From Aquipseudomonas alcaligenes MRY13-0052 (GTDB taxonomy: Bacteria > Pseudomonadota > Gammaproteobacteria > Pseudomonadales > Pseudomonadaceae), in the NCBI GenBank assembly GCA_000474255.1, contig BATO01000011.1, positions 55,728-119,727 on the forward strand: a DNA stretch of 64,000 bases. The letters run 5' to 3'. Shown here piece by piece: positions 36,695 through 44,379 of the stretch. A model generated the notes under the pieces. That model ran no database searches. It was given only the letters and a program-made list of their open reading frames with translations, and was not told where the DNA came from. Position numbers and translations under genes: made by a program. Position 1 is the first letter of the stretch. Each line of letters opens with the position of its first letter.

Positions 36695-37738
36695 ATGACG
36701 CTACATGATTCGATCGTTCTGGAAATCGTCAACGGCCGACTGAACAAGGAGTTGCGTGCCAGCGAGTTGCTGGGAGACGAGCGCCGGGTCGAGCTGCTCG
36801 ATGGCGGCGAGAAGGTGGAACGCTACCGCGTCGGGTTCGAGTTCTTCAGCGAGAGCCATATCGCCACCGAGATGGCCAACCACGCTGAAGACACCGGTTA
36901 CTGGGTCAAGCGTGGCGAGGCGCCGCGTTATCGCAAGGTCGAGCGCGGGCTGTATCGCGTCCTCGCCCTGGAGGAAGGTGAAGAGCTGCTGGAGGATGGT
37001 GAAGCAGCGCCTTTGCCGGTATCGGCGAGCGGGCATACTCGCGAGGAGCGCTTCGCCCACTACCTGGCCCAGCAGCCGTTCCAGATCTTCGACCGTCGTC
37101 GTCGCTCTCTGCATCCCGGCCAGCCGGTGCAGGGTTTCACCCAGCGCCTGAGCAGCTATTTCTGGCCCAGCCCGAGCGTGAGCTACCAGGCCACCGAGGC
37201 GACGCTGAATGGCTTTATCGGCCGCGCCCGCGCGCTGGACGCCAACCTGGCCGCCAATGCCGCCGCCGTGCTGGTGCTGTTCCAGGAGATCTGCGACTGG
37301 GGCGGTGTGAAGCTGCCGACCCAGGATGCCGCCCTGGTTGTGCATAACATCGATGAGGCCCGCAAGCATGCGGCCTCCAGCCCGGCCGCGATGAGCAGTG
37401 CCTGGACCAAGCTCTACGCGATCTTCTTCCCCGATCTGTATGTGATCTACGACTCGCGGGTGGCCACGGCGCTGGTGGGCATCGCCGAAGCGGTGCTGGA
37501 TGACGGTGAACTGAGCGGCTTCAAGCAGCAGTACCCGGCCCTGGGCACCGTCGTCGGTCGTGGCGGCTCGCGCCCCCGCGCCACGCGCAGCTACTGGAAG
37601 AACGCCTACACCTCCTGGAACGCCCAGCTGGACGCCAACGCCCTGGCGGCGAAGATCCTCACCACCCTCAACCAGCAGCAGGGCAGTACTCATAGCCTGC
37701 GTGAGCTGGAGGCGGTGCTGTTCATGGAAGGCTACTGA
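36695..37738 (+). CDS. Unknown 347-aa protein divergent from WYL regulator
   Basis: Two-part protein. The first about 110 residues are acidic and include VRYRVGFEFFS-like strands and a helical EEGEELLEDGEA segment. The second part (about 120-347) has conserved-looking motifs: HYLAQQPFQIFDRRRRS, SSAWTKLYAIFFPDLYVIYDSRVATAL and TRSYWKNAYTSWNAQLDANAL. The KLYAxxxPxxxxIYDSRVA pattern is of the kind seen in uncharacterised proteins, some from restriction or defence loci, but I cannot name a family. Start ATG 36695 with GGGGAGG upstream. Probably controlled by the divergent WYL regulator. Confidence 0.75.
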   Translation: MTLHDSIVLEIVNGRLNKELRASELLGDERRVELLDGGEKVERYRVGFEFFSESHIATEMANHAEDTGYWVKRGEAPRYRKVERGLYRVLALEEGEELLEDGEAAPLPVSASGHTREERFAHYLAQQPFQIFDRRRRSLHPGQPVQGFTQRLSSYFWPSPSVSYQATEATLNGFIGRARALDANLAANAAAVLVLFQEICDWGGVKLPTQDAALVVHNIDEARKHAASSPAAMSSAWTKLYAIFFPDLYVIYDSRVATALVGIAEAVLDDGELSGFKQQYPALGTVVGRGGSRPRATRSYWKNAYTSWNAQLDANALAAKILTTLNQQQGSTHSLRELEAVLFMEGY

Positions 37739-37838
37739 CCGGCGTTGCGGTGGCTGCCTGGCGGCCACCGCACGGCATGGGGCCGCGCCCGCCGAACCTG
37801 CCTGAAAGCTTTACCTGTATATGTCGACAGAATAGATG

Positions 37839-37855
37839 TGTCGCTAAAGGCGACA
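37839..37855. promoter_or_regulatory. Dyad TGTCGC-N5-GCGACA before the 703-aa gene
   Basis: Perfect inverted repeat with spacer TAAAG in the 407-bp, AT-richer gap between the 347-aa and 703-aa genes. A looser TGTCGC...GGCGAT copy occurs at 37970-37986. The gap holds no credible gene; it probably contains the promoter of the 703-aa gene. Confidence 0.6.
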
Positions 37856-38145
37856 TATATTTCGAGCTGCCTTGCTGCGCCGCATCAAGCGTAAGGACAT
37901 TGTCCAAATAGCATGCAGGGCCATAACCGGCAGCGTAGGAAGCTTTACCCGATTCTGACTAATCGATAATGTCGCAATGATGGCGATTCGGTCAGGATAG
38001 TCGCTGCGGAATATCGCCCTACTTCAAGCGGGCTCTCTGTTTCGCGGCTTTCAACGGGGTAGTCGATGGCCGCCGGTGTTGGCATGACGAAGTTCGGGCC
38101 CATGGGATGCATGGGTATTCAAGGGAATGTGAAGGAGGCGCTCAT

Positions 38146-40257
38146 ATGTCGTTGGTCGAGTTTTACACGAAGAAGAACTTCACCAGTTGTAGCCGGATTC
38201 ACATGGCGCCGGGGATCGCGCCAAAGCTGCTGAGCAACGCCATGGAGGCGTTCAAGTTCAAGGGGTATGCGCGTGAGATCGTGGCCCTGATCGACAACAC
38301 CATGTTCGGCAGCGGCAAGGATGGCTGCCTGATCTGCAGCGACCGCATTCTCTTCCGCGAGCCCTTCGCGGAGCCCACCGAATACCTGTTCATCGAGATC
38401 AGGCAGATCCAGTCCCATGACCAGCGCGCCTTCATCAATGGCCGCGACGTGATGAAATTCAACATGCCCGACAAGCGTGACCTGACCGCTTGCTTCGAGG
38501 TGCTGGCCGAGTGGCTTGACGGGCAGGCCGATGCGCCTGGCAAGCCGGTTGCCGCGCCGGTGGAGGCCGCGCCGAAGGCCACCGGGGAGCTGCCGGCCGA
38601 GCAGTTGGCGGTGCTGATCGGTTACGTGCGCGAGTGCGCCTTGCGCATCGAGTCCGACAAGATCTTCGTGGCGCCGAACATTCCGCCGAAGAAGCTGCAG
38701 GCGGCCCTGGCGTCCTATGGCAACAGCATGACGGCGGACGAGGTGATCGTGCTGGTCGACGACACCCTGTTTGGTGGCGCCAAGGAGGGGATGCTGATCG
38801 GCGACACGCGGATCGCCATGAAGATGATGATGGATTCACCCCGCCTGTTCTTCTGGAAGTTCCTCACCGGCATCGCCATCAGCAAGCGCAAGGTCTTCGT
38901 CAACCAGCGCGAGATCGCCCAGTTGACCCAGCTCGGCGAGGCCGAGCTGGGAGACTTCTTCGACACCATCAACGACTGCCTGCAGGACCTGCAGGGCCAG
39001 TTTGCCGATCAGCCCGCGCCGGTGGCCCAGGCGGTTGCGGCACCGGTGAGCGTGGCCGCGCCTGCCGTCGAGCAGCAGGCGCAGCTGTCCAGCGAAGTGG
39101 AGCAGAGCATGTCGGTGCCGGCGGTGCAGGCCCTGGCCGAGGCGCAGCCGGAAGTCGTGGCAGGGGACGCCAAGGGCAAGGATTCCAAGGCCAGCGAGAA
39201 GCTGTTCGGCTTCATCGCCAACGCCATCGAGCAGAACAAGTCGAAGATCATCCCGCTGCTCAAGGAGAAGACCGGCGAAGCCTCCCTCGCGGCCTTGCGC
39301 AACGACGAGAACATCGAGAAGTTCGCGGTGTACCTCTATGCCTTCCTGCCGAGCGTGGTGCGCCTGGCGCTGAGGGAGCAGGTGTTCGTGCAGTTCATGA
39401 TCAGCAACCGCGACAAGATCATCGACCGTGTCATCGGTCCGGAGCTGGAAGGCGAGCTGCTGGAGGCGCCGGAGCCGGCGAGCCCTGCACCGAGCAAGGG
39501 CCTGGCCAGCTTCGCCAAGCGCGCCGAGCCGGCCGTGGCGCATCGCCCGTCGCTGTTCCGCCGCAAGCTGGAGGAGGGGCAGCAATACCTTGAGCAGTTC
39601 GAGGCCCATGCCCGTGGCGCCAGCGCCCGGCAGCGCGATACCGAGGAGTTCCAGCAGGGGCTGGAGCAGTTCCACACCATCCAGTTCGGCATGGGTGTAT
39701 TGACCGGTGCGATGCAGGTGCCGCGCTTCGTGGCCCGCGCCCAGCAGGCACCGCTGAGCGCCAACGAGCAGGCGGCCCTGGCCAGCGATGAAACCACCCT
39801 GTTGGGGCTGGGTTACGCCATCGCCTCCATGGGCCACATGCTGCGCGAGCAGGCCGGCTTCGACGAGGACCAGATCGCCGAGCTGTTCTACCCGCTGCTC
39901 AGCGCACTGATCGTCCCTTACGCCCAGCAGAACGTGGACGGTGGTCGCAAGACCCTGCGCAGCGTGGCCAAACCCATGGAGCAGATCGCCGAATCCGAGC
40001 TGATGAAGGACTTCCAGCTCAACTGCCGGCGCATGGGCATGAACATCGCCAACGGCGACCTGGAAGACCTCGCCGGCAACTTCACCTTCGCCATCTACCG
40101 GGCCGTGGAGTCGCAGTTCCCCAGCCAGGAGGAAGCCATCGGGCTGAACCGCAAGCTGGACGACTTCGCCCGTGAAGGCTTCGACGCGTACAGGCAGCAG
40201 ATGGACGAGGCGCTGGAGGCGCTGCTGATCCGCTACATGGAAAGCCAGCAGGGCTGA
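38146..40257 (+). CDS. Unknown 703-aa protein with duplicated N-terminal domain
   Basis: Large soluble protein without signal peptide or membrane helix. Residues about 17-120 and 165-280 are two copies of one domain; landmark pairs are HMAPGIAPKLLSNAMEAF / FVAPNIPPKKLQAALASY and IVALIDNTMFGSGKDGCLI / VIVLVDDTLFGGAKEGMLI. An alanine/glutamate-rich linker (about 290-355) leads to a helical C-terminal half (about 360-703). Domain copies resemble small PH-like folds, but I cannot name the family. A strong GGAGG site precedes the ATG at 38146. It stands alone between the 347-aa gene and the NCS1 permease. Cytoplasmic scaffold or sensor is a guess. Confidence 0.85.
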   Translation: MSLVEFYTKKNFTSCSRIHMAPGIAPKLLSNAMEAFKFKGYAREIVALIDNTMFGSGKDGCLICSDRILFREPFAEPTEYLFIEIRQIQSHDQRAFINGRDVMKFNMPDKRDLTACFEVLAEWLDGQADAPGKPVAAPVEAAPKATGELPAEQLAVLIGYVRECALRIESDKIFVAPNIPPKKLQAALASYGNSMTADEVIVLVDDTLFGGAKEGMLIGDTRIAMKMMMDSPRLFFWKFLTGIAISKRKVFVNQREIAQLTQLGEAELGDFFDTINDCLQDLQGQFADQPAPVAQAVAAPVSVAAPAVEQQAQLSSEVEQSMSVPAVQALAEAQPEVVAGDAKGKDSKASEKLFGFIANAIEQNKSKIIPLLKEKTGEASLAALRNDENIEKFAVYLYAFLPSVVRLALREQVFVQFMISNRDKIIDRVIGPELEGELLEAPEPASPAPSKGLASFAKRAEPAVAHRPSLFRRKLEEGQQYLEQFEAHARGASARQRDTEEFQQGLEQFHTIQFGMGVLTGAMQVPRFVARAQQAPLSANEQAALASDETTLLGLGYAIASMGHMLREQAGFDEDQIAELFYPLLSALIVPYAQQNVDGGRKTLRSVAKPMEQIAESELMKDFQLNCRRMGMNIANGDLEDLAGNFTFAIYRAVESQFPSQEEAIGLNRKLDDFAREGFDAYRQQMDEALEALLIRYMESQQG

Positions 40258-40264
40258 ACCGCGG

Positions 40265-40294
40265 CCCGGGGCGCCGATGCCAGGCGCTCCGGGG
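40265..40294 (+). terminator. GC-rich hairpin after the 703-aa gene
   Basis: CCCGGGGCGCC (40265-40275) pairs with GGCGCTCCGGGG (40283-40294), eight bases after the stop codon. No U tract follows, so termination is only possible, not clear. Confidence 0.4.
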
Positions 40295-40530
40295 CTTGCC
40301 GGCGTTGCCGGATCAGTTGCCATATCCCTGAACCAAGTATTTGATTTATCCGATGTTTCCCCGCTTCCCCCTTGGCTAGAGTCGGCCCCATAACGACCAG
40401 AACAAGCCGAGACACCTATGGACGACCTGCTGCCTGCCTGCTGCGACACCCCGCCTGCCTGATCCAGCCCCGTGACCGTCACCCCGCGCCAACCCTGGCT
40501 GCGCCTTCACGTTCTGGATGAGGAATTTCC

Positions 40531-41970
40531 ATGCATCAAACCCCGACTACCCAAGCCCCGCGCCCGAAGATCGAGGTGCGCTCCATCGACTACGTGCCGC
40601 GCAGCGAGCGCCACGGCAAGGTCTGGCACCAAGGCCCGTTCTGGTTCACCGGCAACTTCGTGCTTACCACCCTGGTCACCGGCTTCACCGGGCCGGCCCT
40701 GGGGCTGGGGGCGTTGCCCTCGATGCTGGCGATTCTGATCGGCGTAGCCATCGGCACCTTCTTCATGGCCTTCCATGCCAACCAGGGGCCGCGCATGGGC
40801 CTGCCGCAGATGATCCAGTCGCGGGCGCAGTTCGGCTTCCGGGGCGCGGTGGTGCCCTTCATCGCGGTGGTGGGGGTGTACATCGGCTTCAACGTGTTCA
40901 ACGTCATCCTCGCCACCGATGCCATCAACACCGTGCTGCCCGGCGCGCGTACGCCCTGGTACCTGCTGCTGGTGGGCCTGGCGGTGCTGCTGGCGATCGT
41001 CGGGCACGACCTGCTGCACCGGGTGCAGCGCTGGCTGACCTGGCTGATGATCGCGGTGTTCGGCGTGCTGACCTTGCTCGCCATCCGCGAGCTGCGGGCC
41101 GATGCCGCGCTGGCCGCCGGGCCGTTTTCCTGGAGCGCCTTCCTGGTCCAGCTGTCGGCGGCGGCGGGCTACCAGATCAGCTACTCGGTGTATGTCTCCG
41201 ATTACTCGCGCTACCTGCCGGAGAACACGCCGCCCGGCAAGGTGATCTTCTGGACCTACCTGGGCGCCGGCGGCTCGGCGCTGTGGCTGATGTCCCTCGG
41301 CGCCTTCCTCGCCTCGGCGCTGCCGGCGCCGGACGCCATCGGCAGCATTCGCGAGGTGGGCAACCGCCTGTTCGACGGCTTCGGCACCTTCGCCGTGCTG
41401 ATCGCCGTGCCTTCGCTGGTGGGCATCATGGCGGTGAACTGCTACGGCGCCATGCTCACCAGCGTCAGCGCCATCGATGCGTTTACCAAGGTGAAGCCGA
41501 CGCTGCGCCTGCGGGTGACCGGCATCCTGGTGATCGCGGCGATCATCCTCGCCGTGGCGCGGCTGATCCCCGAGAGCTACCTGGGCAGCTTCAACACCTT
41601 CGTGCTGCTGATGCTGTATTTCCTGGTGCCCTGGACGGCGGTCAACCTGGTGGACTTCTACCTGGTGCGACGCGGGCACTACGCCATCGGCGAGATCTTC
41701 AACCGCGATGGCCTCTATCGCGGCTGGTCGGTTGCCGGCCTCACCGCCTACGGGCTCGGCTTGCTGGCGATGGTGCCCTTCATGGCGCTGAGCTTCTGGA
41801 CCGGTCCCTTCACTGCAGCCCTGGGTGGCGCGGATATCGCCTTCGCCGTGGGCCTGCCGGTGGCCGGCGTCAGCTACTGGCTGCTGAGCCGGCGCCTCGA
41901 CCTCGCCGCCGAGCGCCAACTGGCCGAGGCGGATAAACAGCGCCTGGAGCCACAGGGAGAACAGCCATGA
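40531..41970 (+). CDS. NCS1-family nucleobase/hydantoin permease
   Basis: 479-aa inner-membrane permease of the cytosine/purine/uracil/thiamine/allantoin (NCS1) family. The N-terminal RSIDYVPRSERHGKVWHQGPFWF segment and helix 1 motif TTLVTGFTGPALGLG are typical; LPQMIQSRAQFGFRG in loop 2-3 is a family signature. About twelve helices. Its stop overlaps the start of a carbon-nitrogen hydrolase (ATGA, 41967-41970). The pair probably imports and hydrolyses one nitrogen compound such as a ureido acid, nucleobase derivative or amide. A 14-codon frame at 40418-40462 precedes it. Exact substrate unknown. Confidence 0.9.
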   Translation: MHQTPTTQAPRPKIEVRSIDYVPRSERHGKVWHQGPFWFTGNFVLTTLVTGFTGPALGLGALPSMLAILIGVAIGTFFMAFHANQGPRMGLPQMIQSRAQFGFRGAVVPFIAVVGVYIGFNVFNVILATDAINTVLPGARTPWYLLLVGLAVLLAIVGHDLLHRVQRWLTWLMIAVFGVLTLLAIRELRADAALAAGPFSWSAFLVQLSAAAGYQISYSVYVSDYSRYLPENTPPGKVIFWTYLGAGGSALWLMSLGAFLASALPAPDAIGSIREVGNRLFDGFGTFAVLIAVPSLVGIMAVNCYGAMLTSVSAIDAFTKVKPTLRLRVTGILVIAAIILAVARLIPESYLGSFNTFVLLMLYFLVPWTAVNLVDFYLVRRGHYAIGEIFNRDGLYRGWSVAGLTAYGLGLLAMVPFMALSFWTGPFTAALGGADIAFAVGLPVAGVSYWLLSRRLDLAAERQLAEADKQRLEPQGEQP

Positions 41971-42827
41971 GCACGCAGAAGACAGTCACGGTGGCCTGCT
42001 GCCAGGTCGCCCCGCGTATCGGCGAGCTGGAGTACAACCGCGCCCTGGTCGAGCGCGTGGTGCGCCAGGCGGCGCAGCGCGGAGCCCGGGTGGTGGTGCT
42101 GCCGGAGCTGGTGCAGAGCGGCTACCTGTTCCGCGACCGTGTCGAGGCGCAGGCCCTGGCCGAGACGCCGGACGGCCCCAGCCTGCGCCTGTGGATAAGC
42201 CTGGCCGCTGAGCTGGATATCGTGCTGGTGGCGGGTTTCTGTGAGCAGCGCGACGACGGCACGCTGGCCAACAGCGCGGCCCTGGTGGATGCCGGCGGCC
42301 TGCGCGCGCTGTACCGCAAGGCGCACCTGTGGGATGGCGAGAAGGCGATCTTCAGCCCCGGCGATGCCGCGCCGCCTGTGGTGGACACGGCCTTCGGGCG
42401 CATCGCGGTGATGATCTGCTACGACCTGGAGTTCCCCGAGTGGGTGCGCCTGCCGGCACTGGCCGGCGCCGAGCTGCTCTGTGCCCCGGTCAACTGGCCC
42501 CGTGGCCCGCGCCCGGCGGGCGAGCGCCCCGCCGAAGTGGTGCGGGTACAGGCCAATGCGGCGGTGAACCGGATGACCATCGCCGCCTGTGACCGCCACG
42601 GCCACGAGCGTGGCGTGGATTGGGTCGAGGGCTCGGTGCTGGTGGACGCCGACGGCTATCCCCTGGCCGGGCCGGCGGGCGAGGGCGGCGAGCAGTTGCT
42701 GCTGGCATCGCTGGACCTGGGGGCGGCGCGGGACAAGCGCATCAGTGGGCATAACGATGTGCAGGGTGATCGGCGGCCGGAGCTTTATGCCGGGGTGTTG
42801 GCTGTGCAGGGGAGGGCCCTGGGCTGA
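41967..42827 (+). CDS. Carbon-nitrogen hydrolase (nitrilase superfamily)
   Basis: 286-aa amidohydrolase with intact E47-K118-C151 triad (VVLPELVQSGY, LYRKAHLWDGE, VMICYDLEFPEW). Substrate not readable; omega-amidase-like, carbamoyl-amino-acid or simple amide hydrolysis are all possible. Four-base overlap with the NCS1 permease couples them. The stop codon TGA lies inside the palindromic repeat CCTGGGCTGAAGCCCAGG (42818-42835), so the last three residues A-L-G are repeat-encoded or repeat-adjacent. A second, inverted repeat copy follows and then the convergent WYL regulator gene. Confidence 0.9.
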   Translation: MSTQKTVTVACCQVAPRIGELEYNRALVERVVRQAAQRGARVVVLPELVQSGYLFRDRVEAQALAETPDGPSLRLWISLAAELDIVLVAGFCEQRDDGTLANSAALVDAGGLRALYRKAHLWDGEKAIFSPGDAAPPVVDTAFGRIAVMICYDLEFPEWVRLPALAGAELLCAPVNWPRGPRPAGERPAEVVRVQANAAVNRMTIAACDRHGHERGVDWVEGSVLVDADGYPLAGPAGEGGEQLLLASLDLGAARDKRISGHNDVQGDRRPELYAGVLAVQGRALG

Positions 42828-42873
42828 AGCCCAGGCTACAGGATGACCGGCGTAGCCCGGGCTTCAGCCTGGG
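42818..42873. repeat. Inverted doublet of the GGGCTGAAGCCC repeat
   Basis: First unit CCTGGGCTGAAGCCCAGG at 42818-42835 followed by CTA. Second, inverted unit GTAGCCCGGGCTTCAGCC from 42852 to 42873. Each reads as GTAG plus hairpin away from the centre. It fills the gap between the hydrolase and WYL regulator 2. Confidence 0.85.
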
Positions 42874-42882
42874 AACGGCTGC

Positions 42883-43749
42883 TCAGCTGTAGAGCCAGCG
42901 CCCCAGTTCTTCCAGGTTGGCGACCACGATCTGCTGCGCCACCGGTTTGGCCTGCACCTTGTTCGGGTCGATCTGGTAGCGCTGCAGCACGTACTGCACC
43001 AGGGCGCCGCGGCTGTGGATAACCAGCTGGCCGCCCTGCATGCCGTAGTCCGCCTCGATGATCGCCTGCTGCGCCGGCTTGAGCCGCGCATCGGGGCTGA
43101 GGATCACCTCCACCGCCGTCATCCAGCCTTCGTCGCCGTCGCGGCCCTGCTCGGATTCGTCCATCAGGTCCGGCTCACCCCGGAAGCGGCTGAGCACGAA
43201 GTCGCGGTAGTCGCGGTTCTTCTCGCAGTAGGCGCGCACGTGCCAGCGCATGCCGGTGAAGATCAGCGTGTGCGGGGCGATGACGCGGGTTTCCGATTCC
43301 GGGTGGGCCAGGGACACGTACTCGGTTTCCAGGCGCAGGCCTTCACGGCAGGCCTGGAGGAGGGGGCGCAGCACCTCGGGGCGGATGCTGCGGTCCGGCA
43401 CCTGCAGCACCTCGGTGTGGGCATAGGCCAGGGCCAGGCCCTCGATGTGCGGCGAGCGTTCGCGGTTCTGGTCCAGCAGGTGCAGGTAGGCGCTGGCGCT
43501 GCCGTCGATGAACAGCGGCTTGAAGCCCTTGCCGGGTTTGTAGCCCTTGAGGTGCTTGTCGTAGACGAGGTTCTTCGGCGCGTGCTCGTTGAGGTAGGCG
43601 TTGATGTCCTTGGAGGCTTGCTGACGGCTGATGCCGAAGCTCTGCATCAGGTGGTTGGTGGTCAGCCGGCCTTCCCACCAGGCCACGGTTTCGATGAGCC
43701 GGTAGCGCTGGGCGAGGTCCCAGCGGACGTGGTCGATGGAGCGCTTCAT
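42883..43749 (-). CDS. WYL-domain transcriptional regulator 2
   Basis: 288-aa regulator. N-terminal HTH (about 10-60; WEGRLTTNHLMQSFGISRQQASKD), a WYL domain around residues 165-200 (APHTLIFTGMRWHVRAYCEKN, YRDFVLSRFRG) and a WCX-like C-terminal part. A different subfamily from WYL regulator 1: shorter and with another HTH. Its promoter has -35 TGGACA (43807-43802) and -10 TATACC (43784-43779), 17 bases apart. An 18-bp perfect palindrome begins two bases upstream of the -35. Convergent with the permease/hydrolase pair; target genes unknown. Confidence 0.88.
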   Translation of the reverse strand: MKRSIDHVRWDLAQRYRLIETVAWWEGRLTTNHLMQSFGISRQQASKDINAYLNEHAPKNLVYDKHLKGYKPGKGFKPLFIDGSASAYLHLLDQNRERSPHIEGLALAYAHTEVLQVPDRSIRPEVLRPLLQACREGLRLETEYVSLAHPESETRVIAPHTLIFTGMRWHVRAYCEKNRDYRDFVLSRFRGEPDLMDESEQGRDGDEGWMTAVEVILSPDARLKPAQQAIIEADYGMQGGQLVIHSRGALVQYVLQRYQIDPNKVQAKPVAQQIVVANLEELGRWLYS

Positions 43750-43778
43750 GGCGATGCACCTGGCGGGACGGAGCCTTG

Positions 43779-43827
43779 GGTATAGGCCAGGTGCGTGGAT
43801 ATGTCCATGAAGGCGACATGTCGCCTT
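43779..43827 (-). promoter_or_regulatory. Promoter of WYL regulator 2 with perfect palindrome
   Basis: On the minus strand TGGACA-N17-TATACC forms a sigma70-like promoter (43807-43779). Immediately upstream, AAGGCGACATGTCGCCTT at 43810-43827 is a perfect 18-bp palindrome. Its core, GCGACA next to TGTCGC, uses the same half-sites as the dyads at 36547 and 37839. Confidence 0.65.
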
Positions 43828-43859
43828 GCGAAAGAATTGGTGATTTGTTGCTAGAGGAT

Positions 43860-44290
43860 TTGAGCCCAGCTGATTGCCGAGTTCTGTTGGTGCTTCTGGT
43901 TTCGTCCCCTCCGGGCGAGTCCCTTTTCCAATCGCTGGAACGCCAGCCCGGTGAAAAGGAACCAAAAAACTTGCCCCATCATCCGGCCCCGGCTTCGCCG
44001 TGGTTCCCTCACTCCATCGCCGTTACTCGCTACGCTCGCCCTTCGGGCCGCACTGAAGTGCGTTCGCCGCAAGCGTCGTCTGGGGGCCGGCGCGATGGGC
44101 CATCCATGGCCTGGCGCGCCTCTCGCGGCATCCATGCCGCTCGTCCCCCGGCGCAACGACTGCGTTCGGCCTCCTGGAGGGGCGTTGGCGGCTGCTCCAA
44201 CTTTTCGGCCAGCGCATCATCACGTGGTGCGCATGGGCCTTCGTAGGGTGGAAAGAGCGGAGCGAAACCCACGGGGTGGAGGTGGCAGAA
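43860..44290. repeat. Gene-free, repeat-like intergenic stretch
   Basis: About 550 bases between the WYL gene and the PPOX gene hold no credible protein gene. The stretch CCTCCGGGCGAGTCCCTTTTCC...GGTGAAAAGGAACC (about 43907-43968), leading into CAAAAAACTTGCCCC, resembles a common Pseudomonas intergenic repeat with a CTTTT/AAAAG stem. Near its end an inverted GTAGGGTGG...GCGAAACCCAC block lies at 44243-44273. Confidence 0.5.
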
Positions 44291-44379
44291 ATCCATAAAT
44301 GCCCGGCTTAAGCGTTTGCTTTAAAACCCAACAGCTAACGCGGGAAAAGCCAAAGCGATTTCCTTCGATCGCTTCCCCT

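Noticed and set aside
43951..44298. Arginine- and proline-rich frame of 115 codons between the WYL and PPOX genes
   Set aside because: No ribosome site, low-complexity composition, and the DNA resembles a recurrent Pseudomonas intergenic repeat.
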